DNA of 64,000 nucleotides from Paraburkholderia heleia NBRC 101817 (GTDB lineage: Bacteria > Pseudomonadota > Gammaproteobacteria > Burkholderiales > Burkholderiaceae), in contig NZ_BBJH01000023.1 in NCBI RefSeq assembly GCF_000739775.1, forward strand, positions 1 to 64,000, written 5' to 3'. Shown here in pieces: positions 17,119-25,985 of the stretch. The position numbers and the translations under genes are program-made. The number at the start of each line of letters is the position of its first letter. Within the stretch, counting starts at the first letter, position 1. A model generated the notes under the pieces. That model was not told the origin of the DNA. It did not search any database and was given only the letters and a program-made list of their open reading frames with translations.

Positions 17119-17463
17119 TCAGCCCCCTTTCTTCAGGAACGCGAGCAGGTCGACGCTTTTGACGCGCTCGATCAGCTGCAGCGTTACGGTGATCACGAGC
17201 GCGGCCGCGAAAAAGGCCGCCACGCCACTGGAGCGGATCGGCGTCGCGTTGACGATTTCCGGCGCGGCGAGGTAGCCCATCACGAGCGAGATGAGCAGGT
17301 ACGCGGCGCGCTTGAGGATGCCGATGTCTTTCGACGTGACGACGACGAGCGCGGCGCCCGTGAATGCGCCGATCAGCGCGTTTCCGTCGATACCTGGAGC
17401 CAAGCCTGCGAGCCCGATCGCGGCCGAGATGGCTGCGGCGGTGGTGGTGTTCGGTTCGGCCAT
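17119..17463 (-). CDS. Phage holin family protein
   Basis: 114 residues with three membrane segments (GNALIGAFTGAALVVVTS, KRAAYLLISLVMGYLAAPEI, SGVAAFFAAALVITVTLQ) and a short charged C-terminus (ERVKSVDLLAFLKKGG). The pattern matches putative holins found between X and the endolysin in P2-like Burkholderia phages. It would time lysis by permeabilising the inner membrane. One base separates it from the second membrane protein. Confidence 0.8.
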   Translation of the reverse strand: MAEPNTTTAAAISAAIGLAGLAPGIDGNALIGAFTGAALVVVTSKDIGILKRAAYLLISLVMGYLAAPEIVNATPIRSSGVAAFFAAALVITVTLQLIERVKSVDLLAFLKKGG

Positions 17464-17480
17464 GCGTTCGGCTCCTTGCG

Positions 17481-17687
17481 TCAGTCAAACAGTTGCAACA
17501 GGGGTTTCGTGGTTTGGACGGTCGTCAGATCGGGCAGATCAACGAGCGTGCCGAGCGGCAGCACGACGCCTAGATCGGCGAGGCCTTCATTCGCCTCCAG
17601 AACCGCTTCGACTGTGCCATCGGTGCGGCCGTAGTAACGCCAGCAGATCGCGTCGACGGTATCGCCCTGCAGTGCGGTGACTTTCAT
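17481..17687 (-). CDS. X: P2 gpX-like tail protein (LysM-like)
   Basis: 68 residues from ATG at 17687 (P2 X has 67). MKVTALQGDTVDAICWRYYG and LGVVLPLGTLVDLPDL match the tail protein X family, a LysM-like module needed for tail assembly. The start overlaps the L stop by one base (TGATG). A longer frame upstream lies in L and is not coding. Confidence 0.93.
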   Translation of the reverse strand: MKVTALQGDTVDAICWRYYGRTDGTVEAVLEANEGLADLGVVLPLGTLVDLPDLTTVQTTKPLLQLFD

Positions 17688-18169
17688 CAGATCAGCTCGA
17701 TCGTGGTGCGCCGGATGCCGCGAATATCGGCGAGCGCATTGCGGACATTGCGCCGCGCCTCGCATATCGTCGCTTCGAGTTCTTCGGCTTTCTGTCCGCC
17801 CGTTCTGGTCGTGTCGAGGCCGCGGTATTGCTCGGTCAGGTCTGCGCGCACGAGGTTGTAAATCGCGCGGCGATACCGGATAACGTGTGTGCTTTGGCCG
17901 CCGAGCTTCGGCGCCGGAACGTCGTCGAGGTCTGCATACCCGGCCGCGAGCTGCGAGGCCTGCCACGATCCCAGCTCGGCGTTACAGCTCGCCATCGCAT
18001 CGAGCGCGGCCGAGCGCAGGCGCGTATCGGTCACGGTGCCGTCGAGGCGCGATTCTTCGCGCAGCTCGGCGAGTTCGATGTCGGGAAACCAGCCGTCATT
18101 GGTGAGCGTCGTTGACGGGGCGAGCGGCGTGCTGCTGGCCGTGGGTTCGGTGGCGATAAAGCTGCTCAT
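17687..18169 (-). CDS. L: P2 gpL-like head completion protein
   Basis: 160 residues (P2 L has 169). Typical segments: FPDIELAELREESRLDGTVT, RLRSAALDAMASCNAELGSW and the end DIRGIRRTTIELI. It seals the filled capsid and connects it to the tail. The 99 bases between it and M hold no gene. Confidence 0.93.
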   Translation of the reverse strand: MSSFIATEPTASSTPLAPSTTLTNDGWFPDIELAELREESRLDGTVTDTRLRSAALDAMASCNAELGSWQASQLAAGYADLDDVPAPKLGGQSTHVIRYRRAIYNLVRADLTEQYRGLDTTRTGGQKAEELEATICEARRNVRNALADIRGIRRTTIELI

Positions 18170-18268
18170 GACAGGGCCTTGAATAGGTGGCGGTGGACCG
18201 GCGTTCGAATCCCGTTGCCGTCAGGTGTAGGGAGTGAACGCCGGTGCCGCCATTGCCGGGGGGGCTCT

Positions 18269-18988
18269 TTACGTGCGGGCGGCCTTGCGGCGGCCGTCCG
18301 CATCGCTCAACAGTTTTTCCAGTCGAGCAATGTTCTGTTTCACGCCGGCGCGCGCGTTGAGCTGCAGCGCCGTCTGGAGGTTCTGGCGGGCCTGCTCGGC
18401 ACGCGCCCAATCGCGCGCGTCGTCGAGCTGGTCGTCGCCGATCAGCTGCATCGCTGCGAGGCCGAGCGCCTTGTACAGCTTCGAGCGAATCTGGTCGTGC
18501 ATGTCGGCGGCTTCGGTCAGCTCGCGCACTTCGTTGAGCTGGTCGACGTCGAACGTGCCGCCGTCGGCGATCGCGATGAGCGCAGCGTCGGCGAATTCTT
18601 CGGCGATCGCGGCCGGCGCCGCACGCTCGTAATGCGCGGGCAGCGTCAAACCGTGCTGCAGCGCATAGCGGGCGATGTCGAGCGCGCCGGCGTAGTCGCC
18701 AGCGTCGACGCGCCAGATCATGACCGTCGTCAGCACGTCATCCTGAGCGCCCCGCCCGCCTTTCAGCGCGCCGCTCACATAGTCGGCGTATTCGGGCAAA
18801 ACCTCGCGCTTGACTTCGACCTTGCGCGCCACGGATTGCAGCGCTTTCAGGCGTCGTCGATCGGCGGCGAGCTTGGCGAGCATCAGCTCGTAATGGCTCG
18901 CGCCGGCGAGGCTTTGACCGGGCGCCGCCGAGGCGGCCGCCTGTTCGGCGCGTACGCGCGCCTGGTGTCGTCGGGCGGGGGTGCTCAT
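18269..18988 (-). CDS. M: P2 gpM-like terminase small subunit
   Basis: 239 residues (P2 M has 247). Recognisable: SHYELMLAKLAADRRRLKAL, VMIWRVDAGDYAGALDIARY and DDARDWARAEQARQNLQTAL. This subunit recognises the cos site and, with gpP, cuts genomes to be packaged. It follows the major capsid gene by two bases. Confidence 0.93.
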   Translation of the reverse strand: MSTPARRHQARVRAEQAAASAAPGQSLAGASHYELMLAKLAADRRRLKALQSVARKVEVKREVLPEYADYVSGALKGGRGAQDDVLTTVMIWRVDAGDYAGALDIARYALQHGLTLPAHYERAAPAAIAEEFADAALIAIADGGTFDVDQLNEVRELTEAADMHDQIRSKLYKALGLAAMQLIGDDQLDDARDWARAEQARQNLQTALQLNARAGVKQNIARLEKLLSDADGRRKAART

Positions 18989-18990
18989 GG

Positions 18991-20004
18991 TCAGGCCGCC
19001 GGTTCGATTTCGATGTTTTCCACGATCGCGCCGCAGCCGTAATCCTCCACGACATACGCCTCGTTGCTCGATTCGTAGTTCTCGATCTGGTCGCGCTTCG
19101 GGTTGTCGATGATCGAGCGGCGGCGTGCGCCGTTCTGGAAGTAAATCGAGAGGTTGTCCAGGCGCGTGATAAGCATCTTGTCGGCCGGCATGAAAGGCGC
19201 GCTCACAGCCTGCTTGCCGCCGATGCGCTTCCCGCTGATAACCATGTCGAGCGCGGCCTGCTCGGTCGCGACGTTCGCGTTGCTCACGATCGGGAAATAC
19301 TTGTCGTGCAGCAGCGCGCTACCCATCACCACGACGACAGACGGATCGTCGCGATACCACTCGTCGAGCAGCTGCAGGGCGTCGAGCACGAGCGCGTCGA
19401 GGTTGGCGTAATCGCCACCCTTGCCCACCTTGACCTTGCCGGAGCCTTCGGCGGCTTCGTGCATCACGCGATCGGTCGCGTTCGTGCGGTACTTCTGCAG
19501 CCAGCCGATATTGACGTCCTGCAGCAGCGGGTTCGCCTCGCGGTCAGACGTTGCTGCGCGCGCCTTGCCATTGAAGCCGATGCAGATGCGGTCGAGCGCG
19601 GTGCGCTGCACGATCGCGTCGCGAATGCGCGTCTGGAAGTCGGGAAAGTGCGCCCAGGCATCGAGGCGCGAGTACTTGAGCGCTGTGTCGAAATTGGTCT
19701 GCGTGCAGACATAGCCGCTTCCGTCGAGAGTCGCCGGGTCAAGCGGCGTGCGATCCTGCTTGCTCGTGTCGGTCGTGCTCGCGATCGGTGAGCCGATGCC
19801 GAGGCCGACCTTCTCGCCGCTCTGCTCGTCGACGCCGATCATGTTGATGCGCTGCAGGAATTGGCTCGATTGCTGGATGCGTGTTTCGAGCGTCTGCTGC
19901 ACGGACGGGTCGACCGTGAATTTCACGTCGGCGCGCGGCACGGCGTTCAGTTGGGCGATCGCCTCCACATAGGCAGTGAACGCGGCGCGGGTCGGGTTAC
20001 GCAT
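18991..20004 (-). CDS. N: P2 gpN-like major capsid protein
   Basis: 337 residues (P2 N has 357 before processing). Strong family segments: VGLGIGSPIASTTDTSKQ, ANPLLQDVNIGWLQKYRTNA, MLITRLDNLSIYFQNGARRR and ENYESSNEAYVVEDYGCGA. It forms the icosahedral shell of HK97-fold subunits and is trimmed by gpO in P2. Confidence 0.95.
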   Translation of the reverse strand: MRNPTRAAFTAYVEAIAQLNAVPRADVKFTVDPSVQQTLETRIQQSSQFLQRINMIGVDEQSGEKVGLGIGSPIASTTDTSKQDRTPLDPATLDGSGYVCTQTNFDTALKYSRLDAWAHFPDFQTRIRDAIVQRTALDRICIGFNGKARAATSDREANPLLQDVNIGWLQKYRTNATDRVMHEAAEGSGKVKVGKGGDYANLDALVLDALQLLDEWYRDDPSVVVVMGSALLHDKYFPIVSNANVATEQAALDMVISGKRIGGKQAVSAPFMPADKMLITRLDNLSIYFQNGARRRSIIDNPKRDQIENYESSNEAYVVEDYGCGAIVENIEIEPAA

Positions 20005-20052
20005 GGGGTATTTCTCCGAAACGTTGAGGAAAAGGCCAGTGGGTGCGTGCGA

Positions 20053-21120
20053 TCAGCAGTCGGTTTTCTGGACGCCGTTCGCGCCGGTTGCCGGCGGCCG
20101 TTGCTGTCCGCCCGGTTGCGTCGAAAGCGTGGCGGTCAGTTCGCCGAGCTTCTTCGACGTGTCCGCGTGCGCGGCCTTTTCGGTGTCCAGCTCGGCGCGC
20201 AGCTCGTCGAGCTTCGCGGCGTACGTCTGGACTGTTTTCGCCTGTTCCTGCGAGAACGTCGCGAGCAGTTCGACGGCCTGCGTGATGTCCGTAAAGCGTT
20301 TGTCGTCGGTGGCGCCCTTCTCTTTCACGAAGCCGAGCATTTCGCCCACGCGATGGAACAGGCCGGCAACGGCGCCCGCCGGCGTTTGCGTCACGGGCTC
20401 GAACTCGATCACGGTTTCCTCGGCGGCTGAAAACAGGTTGTCGGGCGCCTGCTTGCGCGCCTTGAGCGGGCTGTTATCGCCCTGGCCGGCGGCGAATGCG
20501 AGCATTTCAGTGCCGAGGCTCGCAGGGCTGTCGGTCACAGCGAGGCCGATGAGGTAGGCCTGCTTCGTGTCGGCAAACGAGAAGTTGATCTCGATCGACG
20601 TGTACAGCTTCTGGCGCGACTTCTGCAGGTCGAGCAGCGCCTGCGTCGGCGTGATCTGCGCGTACAGCGCGAGCTTGCCCTTGAGGGGGCCGTCGACGAC
20701 CTGCTCGGACTTGAGCGCGGTCACGTCGCCATACGCGCCGAACGGGTTCGTGTCGGACAGGGGCGCATACCCTCGAATGTGCTCGCAGTTCACGCGTGCG
20801 CCATAGAGAGCCGTGTTGTACTGCGCGGCCATCTGCTGAATCCATTCGCGTTCAATGTTGCGGCCGTCCGTCGTCGCGCCTTCGACGGCCACGCGGAACC
20901 ATTTCGACGTGCTGGCGTGGTTGCCGTCCGCGTTCGAGGTCGAGCCGATGCCGAGGCCGATCGCGGCGCCTGCGGTGCCGAGGCTGGCGAGCATGTCGCC
21001 GTGTTGCAGGCCTGCGCCGATCGCCGACACCGTGGCCGTAGCGGCGTGCGCGTCAAGCGCAATGAGCGAGGCCATCGAACCAACGGCGAGAGCCACGAGC
21101 GACAACTTGCGTTTGAACAT
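20053..21120 (-). CDS. O: P2 gpO-like scaffold protease with an unusual signal-peptide-like N-terminus
   Basis: 355 residues. From residue about 72 the protein follows P2 gpO (SKWFRVAVEGATTDGR, YGARVNCEHIRGYAPL, KLYTSIEINFS), including the likely Asp/His/Ser catalytic residues of the capsid maturation protease; the C-terminal part is the helical scaffold. P2 gpO begins almost directly at this point, whereas here about 70 extra residues precede it. They start MFKRKLSLVALAVGSMASLI and ALDAHA, which look like a Sec signal peptide with an AxA site, then a Gly/Ala-rich stretch. No start codon lies near residue 72 in frame. A GGAG precedes the ATG at 21120, so the long form seems to be the translated one. 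Confidence 0.88.
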   Translation of the reverse strand: MFKRKLSLVALAVGSMASLIALDAHAATATVSAIGAGLQHGDMLASLGTAGAAIGLGIGSTSNADGNHASTSKWFRVAVEGATTDGRNIEREWIQQMAAQYNTALYGARVNCEHIRGYAPLSDTNPFGAYGDVTALKSEQVVDGPLKGKLALYAQITPTQALLDLQKSRQKLYTSIEINFSFADTKQAYLIGLAVTDSPASLGTEMLAFAAGQGDNSPLKARKQAPDNLFSAAEETVIEFEPVTQTPAGAVAGLFHRVGEMLGFVKEKGATDDKRFTDITQAVELLATFSQEQAKTVQTYAAKLDELRAELDTEKAAHADTSKKLGELTATLSTQPGGQQRPPATGANGVQKTDC

Positions 21121-21273
21121 CGTATGTACTCCGACAGGTGAATGTTTGGGTTGCTTCTTGTTTTATGTATGGTGCCGTGTGGAGGTTGTACTCACAACGA
21201 CGTGCGAACGTGATGCGGCCGGGTACAAATCGCGGTTCTGCGCGCGCGTGCGACGGACCGGTACGCTTCTGCC
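21121..21273. promoter_or_regulatory. Divergent late promoter region between O and P
   Basis: Late operons diverge here. A dyad GTTGT-ACTC-ACAAC lies at 21185-21198, and TGT and ACA halves are spaced much like the TGT-N12-ACA sites bound by Ogr/Delta activators (one base longer here). It is a candidate activator site; the match is not exact. Confidence 0.4.
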
Positions 21274-23037
21274 ATGCTCGAAACTACCGACATCACGACT
21301 GCAGCCGCGGACCCGAAGAAGGCCGCACGCGCCCTCTACTGGCAGGGCTGGCGCGTGTCGTCGATCGCCCGTCATCTGGAGCTGAAACGATCGACGGTTG
21401 AAACGTGGAAGCAGCGCGACAGCTGGGACAAGGCCGCGCCGATCGACACGATCGAGCTGACAACCGAAATGCGCGTCAATGCGCTCATCGCGAAGGAAAA
21501 GAAGGACCCAGGCGACTACAAGGAAATCGATCTGCTCATGCGGCAGCTCGAACGCATTGCACGGGTGAGGAAATACGGGGAGACCGGAAAGGAATCGGAT
21601 CTAAACCCGAACATCGCGGCGCGCAACGAGGGACCGAAAAAAGGAAGCCGCAATGCGTTCAGCGAAGCGCAGATCGAAAAGATCAACGAAGCGTTTCGTG
21701 ACTCGCTGTTCGACTATCAAAAGGTCTGGTATCGAAACGGCGATCAGCGCACGCGCAACATTCTCAAATCGCGGCAGATCGGCGCGACGTGGTATTTCGC
21801 ACGCGAGGCGCTTGTCGATGCGCTCAACACGGGCCGGAACCAGATTTTTCTATCGGCGAGCAAAGCGCAGGCGCACGTATTCAAGCAGTACATCACGCAG
21901 TTTGCGCGCGAGGCGGCCGATGTCGACCTGAGCGGCGACCCTATCGTGCTGCCTAACGAGGCGATCCTTTACTTTCTCGGCACGAACGCTCGAACCGCGC
22001 AGAGCTATCACGGTAACTTCTATTTCGATGAATATTTCTGGGTGCCGAAATTCACGGCGCTCAACAAAGTCGCTTCAGGCATGGCCATGCATAAGCATTG
22101 GCGCAAGACGTACTTTTCGACGCCTTCGAGCATCGGTCACGAGGCGTACAAGTTCTGGAGCGGTGAGCATATCAATCGCGGCCGTGCGAAGGCCGATCAC
22201 ATTCACTTCGATGCGACGCACACGGCGCTCGCGAGCGGCCGGCTGTGCGAAGACAGGCAATGGCGGCAGATCGTCACGGTCGAAGATGCTGCTCGGCTCG
22301 GCTGCACGCTGTTCGACCTCGCTGAGCTGCAGCTCGAATACAGCGCCGAGGAATACGCCAACCTGCTCATGTGCCAGTTTATCGACGATACCGCGTCGAT
22401 ATTCACACTGGCGAACCTGCAGCGCTGCATGGTCGACTCGTGGGAGGAATGGACCGATTTCGAACCGCTCACGCTGCGGCCGTTCGGCCATCGGCCCGTA
22501 TGGGTCGGCTATGACCCAGCCCTTTCCGGCGACTCGGCCGGCTGCGTTGTCGTCGCGCCGCCCGTGGTTGAAGGCGGCCCGCTGCGCGTGCTCGAAAAGC
22601 ATCAATTCCGCGGCATGGATTTTGAAGCGCAGGCCGAGTTTATCCGGGGTATCACGCAACGCTACAACGTCGCGTATATGGCGATCGACACGACCGGCAT
22701 AGGCCAGGGGGTCTATCAGCTCGCGAAGCAGTTCTATCCGGCCGTGGTCGCGTTCAACTACTCGCCCGAGGTAAAGGGCCGTCTCGTGCTCAAGGGGCTC
22801 TCTGTCGTCGGCAATGCGCGCCTGCAGTTTGATGCCGGTTGGACAGACCTCGCGGCCGCTTTCATGGCGATCAAAAAGACCGTGACGGCGAGCGGCCGGC
22901 AGGTCACCTATGAGGCAGGCCGCAACGAGGAAACCGGACACGCTGACCTCGCCTGGGCAACCCTGCACGCAATTTCAAACGAGCCGCTGGAAGGCATGGC
23001 GGCCCGGAATACCGGCTTTATGGAGATATCCGCATGA
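21274..23037 (+). CDS. P: P2 gpP-like terminase large subunit
   Basis: 587 residues (P2 P has 590). An N-terminal HTH (YWQGWRVSSIARHLELKRST) leads to the packaging ATPase. It has a deviant Walker A (LKSRQIGATWYFAREAL) and a Walker B-like FYFDEYFW after GTNARTAQSYHGN. The nuclease domain starts at VGYDPALSGDSAGC. It pumps DNA into proheads and makes the cos cut. It overlaps Q by four bases. Two short fragments of another P copy are found at 36,198-36,290. Confidence 0.95.
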   Translation: MLETTDITTAAADPKKAARALYWQGWRVSSIARHLELKRSTVETWKQRDSWDKAAPIDTIELTTEMRVNALIAKEKKDPGDYKEIDLLMRQLERIARVRKYGETGKESDLNPNIAARNEGPKKGSRNAFSEAQIEKINEAFRDSLFDYQKVWYRNGDQRTRNILKSRQIGATWYFAREALVDALNTGRNQIFLSASKAQAHVFKQYITQFAREAADVDLSGDPIVLPNEAILYFLGTNARTAQSYHGNFYFDEYFWVPKFTALNKVASGMAMHKHWRKTYFSTPSSIGHEAYKFWSGEHINRGRAKADHIHFDATHTALASGRLCEDRQWRQIVTVEDAARLGCTLFDLAELQLEYSAEEYANLLMCQFIDDTASIFTLANLQRCMVDSWEEWTDFEPLTLRPFGHRPVWVGYDPALSGDSAGCVVVAPPVVEGGPLRVLEKHQFRGMDFEAQAEFIRGITQRYNVAYMAIDTTGIGQGVYQLAKQFYPAVVAFNYSPEVKGRLVLKGLSVVGNARLQFDAGWTDLAAAFMAIKKTVTASGRQVTYEAGRNEETGHADLAWATLHAISNEPLEGMAARNTGFMEISA

Positions 23038-24101
23038 AGGCAAGACACAAGCGCGCGCAGCTCGCTCGCGAAACCACGCCGGCCGCTGCGGCCGCATCGT
23101 GCGCCGCGCCGGCGACAGCGTTCACGTTCGGCGACCCCATGCCTGTGCTCAACCGTGCCGAGCTGCTGGACTATGCCGAGCTGGTGCAGATCAACGGATG
23201 GTATGAACCGCCGATCAGCTGGTCGGGGCTCGCGAAGTCGTTTCGCGCGGGCACGCATCACGCATCGGCGCTCTACTTCAAGCGCAACGTGCTCGCGTCG
23301 ACATTCATCCCTCACAAGCTGCTCTCGCGCGACACGTTCAGGCGTTGGGCGCTCGATTTCCTGATGTTCGGCAACGGGTATCTAAGCCGGGAGAAAAACA
23401 GGCTAGGCGGAACGCTGCAGTTCGCGGCGCCACCGTCGAAATACGTGCGCCGGCGTGTCGACCTGCAGAGCTATGTCCAGACAGACGGATGGAAAGCCGT
23501 TCACGAGTTCGAGGCGGGCTCGGTTCATCACCTGATTGAACCGGACATCAATCAGGAGGTGTACGGCCTGCCGGAGTACCTGGGCGCCCTGCACGCTGCA
23601 TGGCTGAATGAATCGTCGACGCTGTTTCGCCGGCGCTACTACGAGAACGGCAGTCACGCGGGGTTCATCCTGTACGTGACCGACCCAGCGCAAAAGCAGG
23701 AGGATATCGACGAGCTGCGCTCAGCATTGAAGAGCGCGAAGGGTCCGGGGAATTTCCGAAACCTGTTTTACTACGCGCCACAAGGCAAGAAAGACGGAAT
23801 TCAGCTTATCCCTGTGTCGGAAGTCGCCGCGAAAGACGAGTTTTTCAACATCAAGAATATTACGCGCGACGACCTGCTTGCGGCCCATCGCGTGCCTCCG
23901 CAGCTGCTCGGCATCGTGCCGAGCAATACAGGTGGCTTTGGGGCAGCTGACACAGCTGCAAAAGTGTTCGGTCGCAACGAAATCACACCGCTCCAGTCAC
24001 AATTTCTCGCATTCAACGAATGGGCAGGCGATGAAATTGTGAGGTTCGAGCCGTATGGCATCGATCTAGTCGAGCCATCAGTCGGGAAACGGAATTCGTG
24101 A
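23034..24101 (+). CDS. Q: P2 gpQ-like portal protein
   Basis: 355 residues (P2 Q has 344). Typical segments: WYEPPISWSGLAKSFRAGTH, FLMFGNGYLSREKNRLGG, LPEYLGALHAAWLNESSTLF and NITRDDLLAAHRVPPQLLGI. It forms the dodecameric portal ring at the capsid vertex. The last codons (VEPSVGKRNS) run into a repeated sequence also seen elsewhere in the window, but the length suggests the gene is complete. Confidence 0.95.
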   Translation: MKARHKRAQLARETTPAAAAASCAAPATAFTFGDPMPVLNRAELLDYAELVQINGWYEPPISWSGLAKSFRAGTHHASALYFKRNVLASTFIPHKLLSRDTFRRWALDFLMFGNGYLSREKNRLGGTLQFAAPPSKYVRRRVDLQSYVQTDGWKAVHEFEAGSVHHLIEPDINQEVYGLPEYLGALHAAWLNESSTLFRRRYYENGSHAGFILYVTDPAQKQEDIDELRSALKSAKGPGNFRNLFYYAPQGKKDGIQLIPVSEVAAKDEFFNIKNITRDDLLAAHRVPPQLLGIVPSNTGGFGAADTAAKVFGRNEITPLQSQFLAFNEWAGDEIVRFEPYGIDLVEPSVGKRNS

Positions 24102-24148
24102 GACTGGCCCGAAGTTTGTGAGGCTGGGATGACGGATTCGATGTGACT

Positions 24149-24168
24149 GCCGGGGTTGACGCCCCGGC
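24149..24168. terminator. Hairpin after the portal gene
   Basis: A seven-pair stem, GCCGGGG and CCCCGGC, with a six-base loop, 48 bases after the Q stop. It could terminate Q and also the convergent HEPN gene, although no T-run follows. The remaining sequence to 24,330 holds no gene that I can support. Confidence 0.45.
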
Positions 24169-24330
24169 AGGTGCGCGGGACGCCGGCCGAGGTTGACCCG
24201 TCTCTTTCGTTCGGGACAATGCCACGTTGAAGTTCGGCTCCAAGCAACACCGGCTACTGGTCTGTCGCGTCGATATACCATATGTCGCCGCAAAAAGACT
24301 TCTGAGTCGCCAGATCAGAGCGAGGGCGAC

Positions 24331-25206
24331 TCAATCTGTCAAAGACAAATATTGTTGCATTTGTCTGACGGACATTTCAGAGAGGAACATAAAATCGGGG
24401 TCTAGAGAATTAACGCCAACGCCCAAAGAATTCAGTAAAGACGAAATGCTCCGCATCCTTTTTTCTTTAATGGGCTCCCCCCATATTCTCGAAAAACTCG
24501 CCTTGCCGTCTTTCTGTTTCACCGAATCTGTTAGCAAACCTTTTACGTAGGCTGGAACCGTTATTTTCTGGGCTACAGCCGCATCCAAAACCTCAATTAA
24601 TGTATTAATGGATTTAATAAAGGCGGCAACGCCTTTAAATTTTGGATGTTTGCCATCATTGAATTCTTCGATCAAATCGCGACCACTCAAATTCCCGAAT
24701 TTATTTGGATTTGACTCGTCGGATATCAAATTATTTTTAATGAAGGTTTCATATTGTTTCTCTAACTCATTTTCAGCGTGAAAATGAATTAAATTATTCC
24801 TCCATTGGATGGCGAGGTGTACCAAGGAAAGCTCGAAACCTATAGGCAATGCGATTGCACTCGTAATCGAATTTAATTTTACAAAGATTGATCGATTCGT
24901 TAGCTGATCATTGAGCGGTATGGATAGCTGTGAAAGGTCGTAGATGGATCTATCTGCCAAGTCGCCTAGGTATGCATCAAGCGCATCGACGGCCCACGAA
25001 AGTGCGGCTGCGCGTGCGAATCTTCTTGCACGTTGGCTGGTCGAATTTAGATCTTTGGGGTTCCAGCTAACCTTAAAGCTCTCATCTTTCACCACCTTAC
25101 CGGTACGAACTCCTTCTACGCCAATGAGCAATGTTATAAGGAGTTGATTCGTGTCGCCGAGGAGCTTTTTTGCAGCGATGCGCGCGCGTGTATGATTTAT
25201 TTGCAT
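24331..25206 (-). CDS. HEPN-motif protein, putative abortive-infection RNase
   Basis: 291 residues, clearly more AT-rich than the phage backbone. It is helix-rich. Residues 134-146 contain QWRNNLIHFHAEN, which carries R-N-x3-H (R136, N137, H141), the catalytic pattern of HEPN ribonucleases; an adjacent helix (SLVHLAIQ) fits the fold. Other segments (RRFARAAALSWAVDALDAYL, AAFIKSINTLIEVLDAAVAQ) are also helical. No partner antitoxin is next to it. Its place, between the portal gene and the LexA-box gene, is a cargo slot. HEPN proteins commonly cut RNA in phage defence; this role is inferred from motif and location. Confidence 0.6.
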   Translation of the reverse strand: MQINHTRARIAAKKLLGDTNQLLITLLIGVEGVRTGKVVKDESFKVSWNPKDLNSTSQRARRFARAAALSWAVDALDAYLGDLADRSIYDLSQLSIPLNDQLTNRSIFVKLNSITSAIALPIGFELSLVHLAIQWRNNLIHFHAENELEKQYETFIKNNLISDESNPNKFGNLSGRDLIEEFNDGKHPKFKGVAAFIKSINTLIEVLDAAVAQKITVPAYVKGLLTDSVKQKDGKASFSRIWGEPIKEKRMRSISSLLNSLGVGVNSLDPDFMFLSEMSVRQMQQYLSLTD

Positions 25207-25946
25207 TTTTTGAGGGCTTGGAACGACTTGAACGTTCTACTCTTACTTTAACGGAACATGGTTCTTTCAAGGTAAGTATGTACCCATACACCGCAAGCCC
25301 GCCGCATTATACTTCAAATTGCCTTCGAATCCACAAGCTGTAACCGCGAAATGTTGGTGGATCCTCGGGTAATCCGTAGTATCGATGGGAAGAAGTCCAG
25401 CGATGCGCTTGCGCCAACTGGCGACATTCGACCGGGTTCAGCCGTTTCGTCGCTCCCACACCCGGCGCGACACAATTCGGTCAGTCTCACGAACTCCGTT
25501 TGCCTCCACTGCTGGCGCGATCGTGGATGTTAGGCGTCGCACGGGACATTCTTTTGCATTTTTTCCCTGAGCCCACGTCCGCCGCGTGCGAAAAGACGGA
25601 AAAATACACAAAGTGCGACTTTTTCGCGTTTACGTGCGTTAACTGTGACGCGTATAAATCCGGCTGCGCCCCACTGGTTGCGCGACTTGCCGGCCGTTCG
25701 CAGCCTGCGTCAAAACAAGCTCGTCTAGAAGCGTGCAGGCGGGGAGGGGGACCGCGTTTTTCCACCCTGCGTCGCCCCGCACGCGCTCCCCACCTTGGCC
25801 CCGTATCACCTGCCCGGCGGCCTGCCAGCCCCGCCACGCCGCTCCGGCCGCCCTACCGAAGCCAGTCCCGCCCCGAGAGTGCTGGGTGCCCTGACGCCTT
25901 CTGGCACGTCGGCCGCCGCTCCTCACGATACAACCGCGCACCGCTA
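25207..25946. other. Long non-coding region between the HEPN gene and the LexA box
   Basis: No supported gene. It contains the presumed HEPN promoter near 25,240, the inverted repeat arm at 25,482-25,502, and from about 25,617 a stretch that is homologous to 37,951 onward in element B (GCGTTT, CGTGCGTTAACT). From 25,735 on it is very GC-rich, and the open frames there look like composition effects. Confidence 0.5.
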
Positions 25947-25966
25947 TACTGTATATCCGTACAGTA
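25947..25966. promoter_or_regulatory. LexA (SOS) box
   Basis: The sequence is TACTG, ten mostly A/T bases, CAGTA; the core is CTGT-N8-ACAG. This is very close to the gammaproteobacterial LexA consensus and lies 20 bases before the ATG of the next gene, where bound LexA would block transcription. Confidence 0.75.
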
Positions 25967-25985
25967 TTAGATTCGAGTCAATGCC

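Larger units (their letters stand above)
24091..25506. repeat. Inverted repeat flanking the HEPN cassette
   Basis: At 24,091-24,110 the plus strand reads GGAATTCGTGAGACTGG; the reverse complement of this block recurs at about 25,482-25,502 as CAGTCTCACGAACTCCG. A related word (AAGTTTGTGAGGCTGGG) follows at 24,112, and AAGTTTGTGAAATGGGG occurs at the matching place in element B (36,289). The repeats bracket the HEPN gene and may mark cargo exchange boundaries or be dispersed repeats. Confidence 0.5.

Noticed and set aside
18185..18235. tRNA-like GTTCGAATCCCG between L and M
   Set aside because: Only the T-loop-like word is present; no acceptor, D or anticodon arm can be built around it.
24102..24330. 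Insertion-sequence remnant after the portal gene
   Set aside because: A GC-rich hairpin and some IS-like words occur, but no transposase fragment or terminal repeats could be identified.
25500..25970. Plus-strand frame of 156 codons before the SOS gene
   Set aside because: Low-complexity, Arg/Pro-rich; it runs across the LexA box and has no conserved look.
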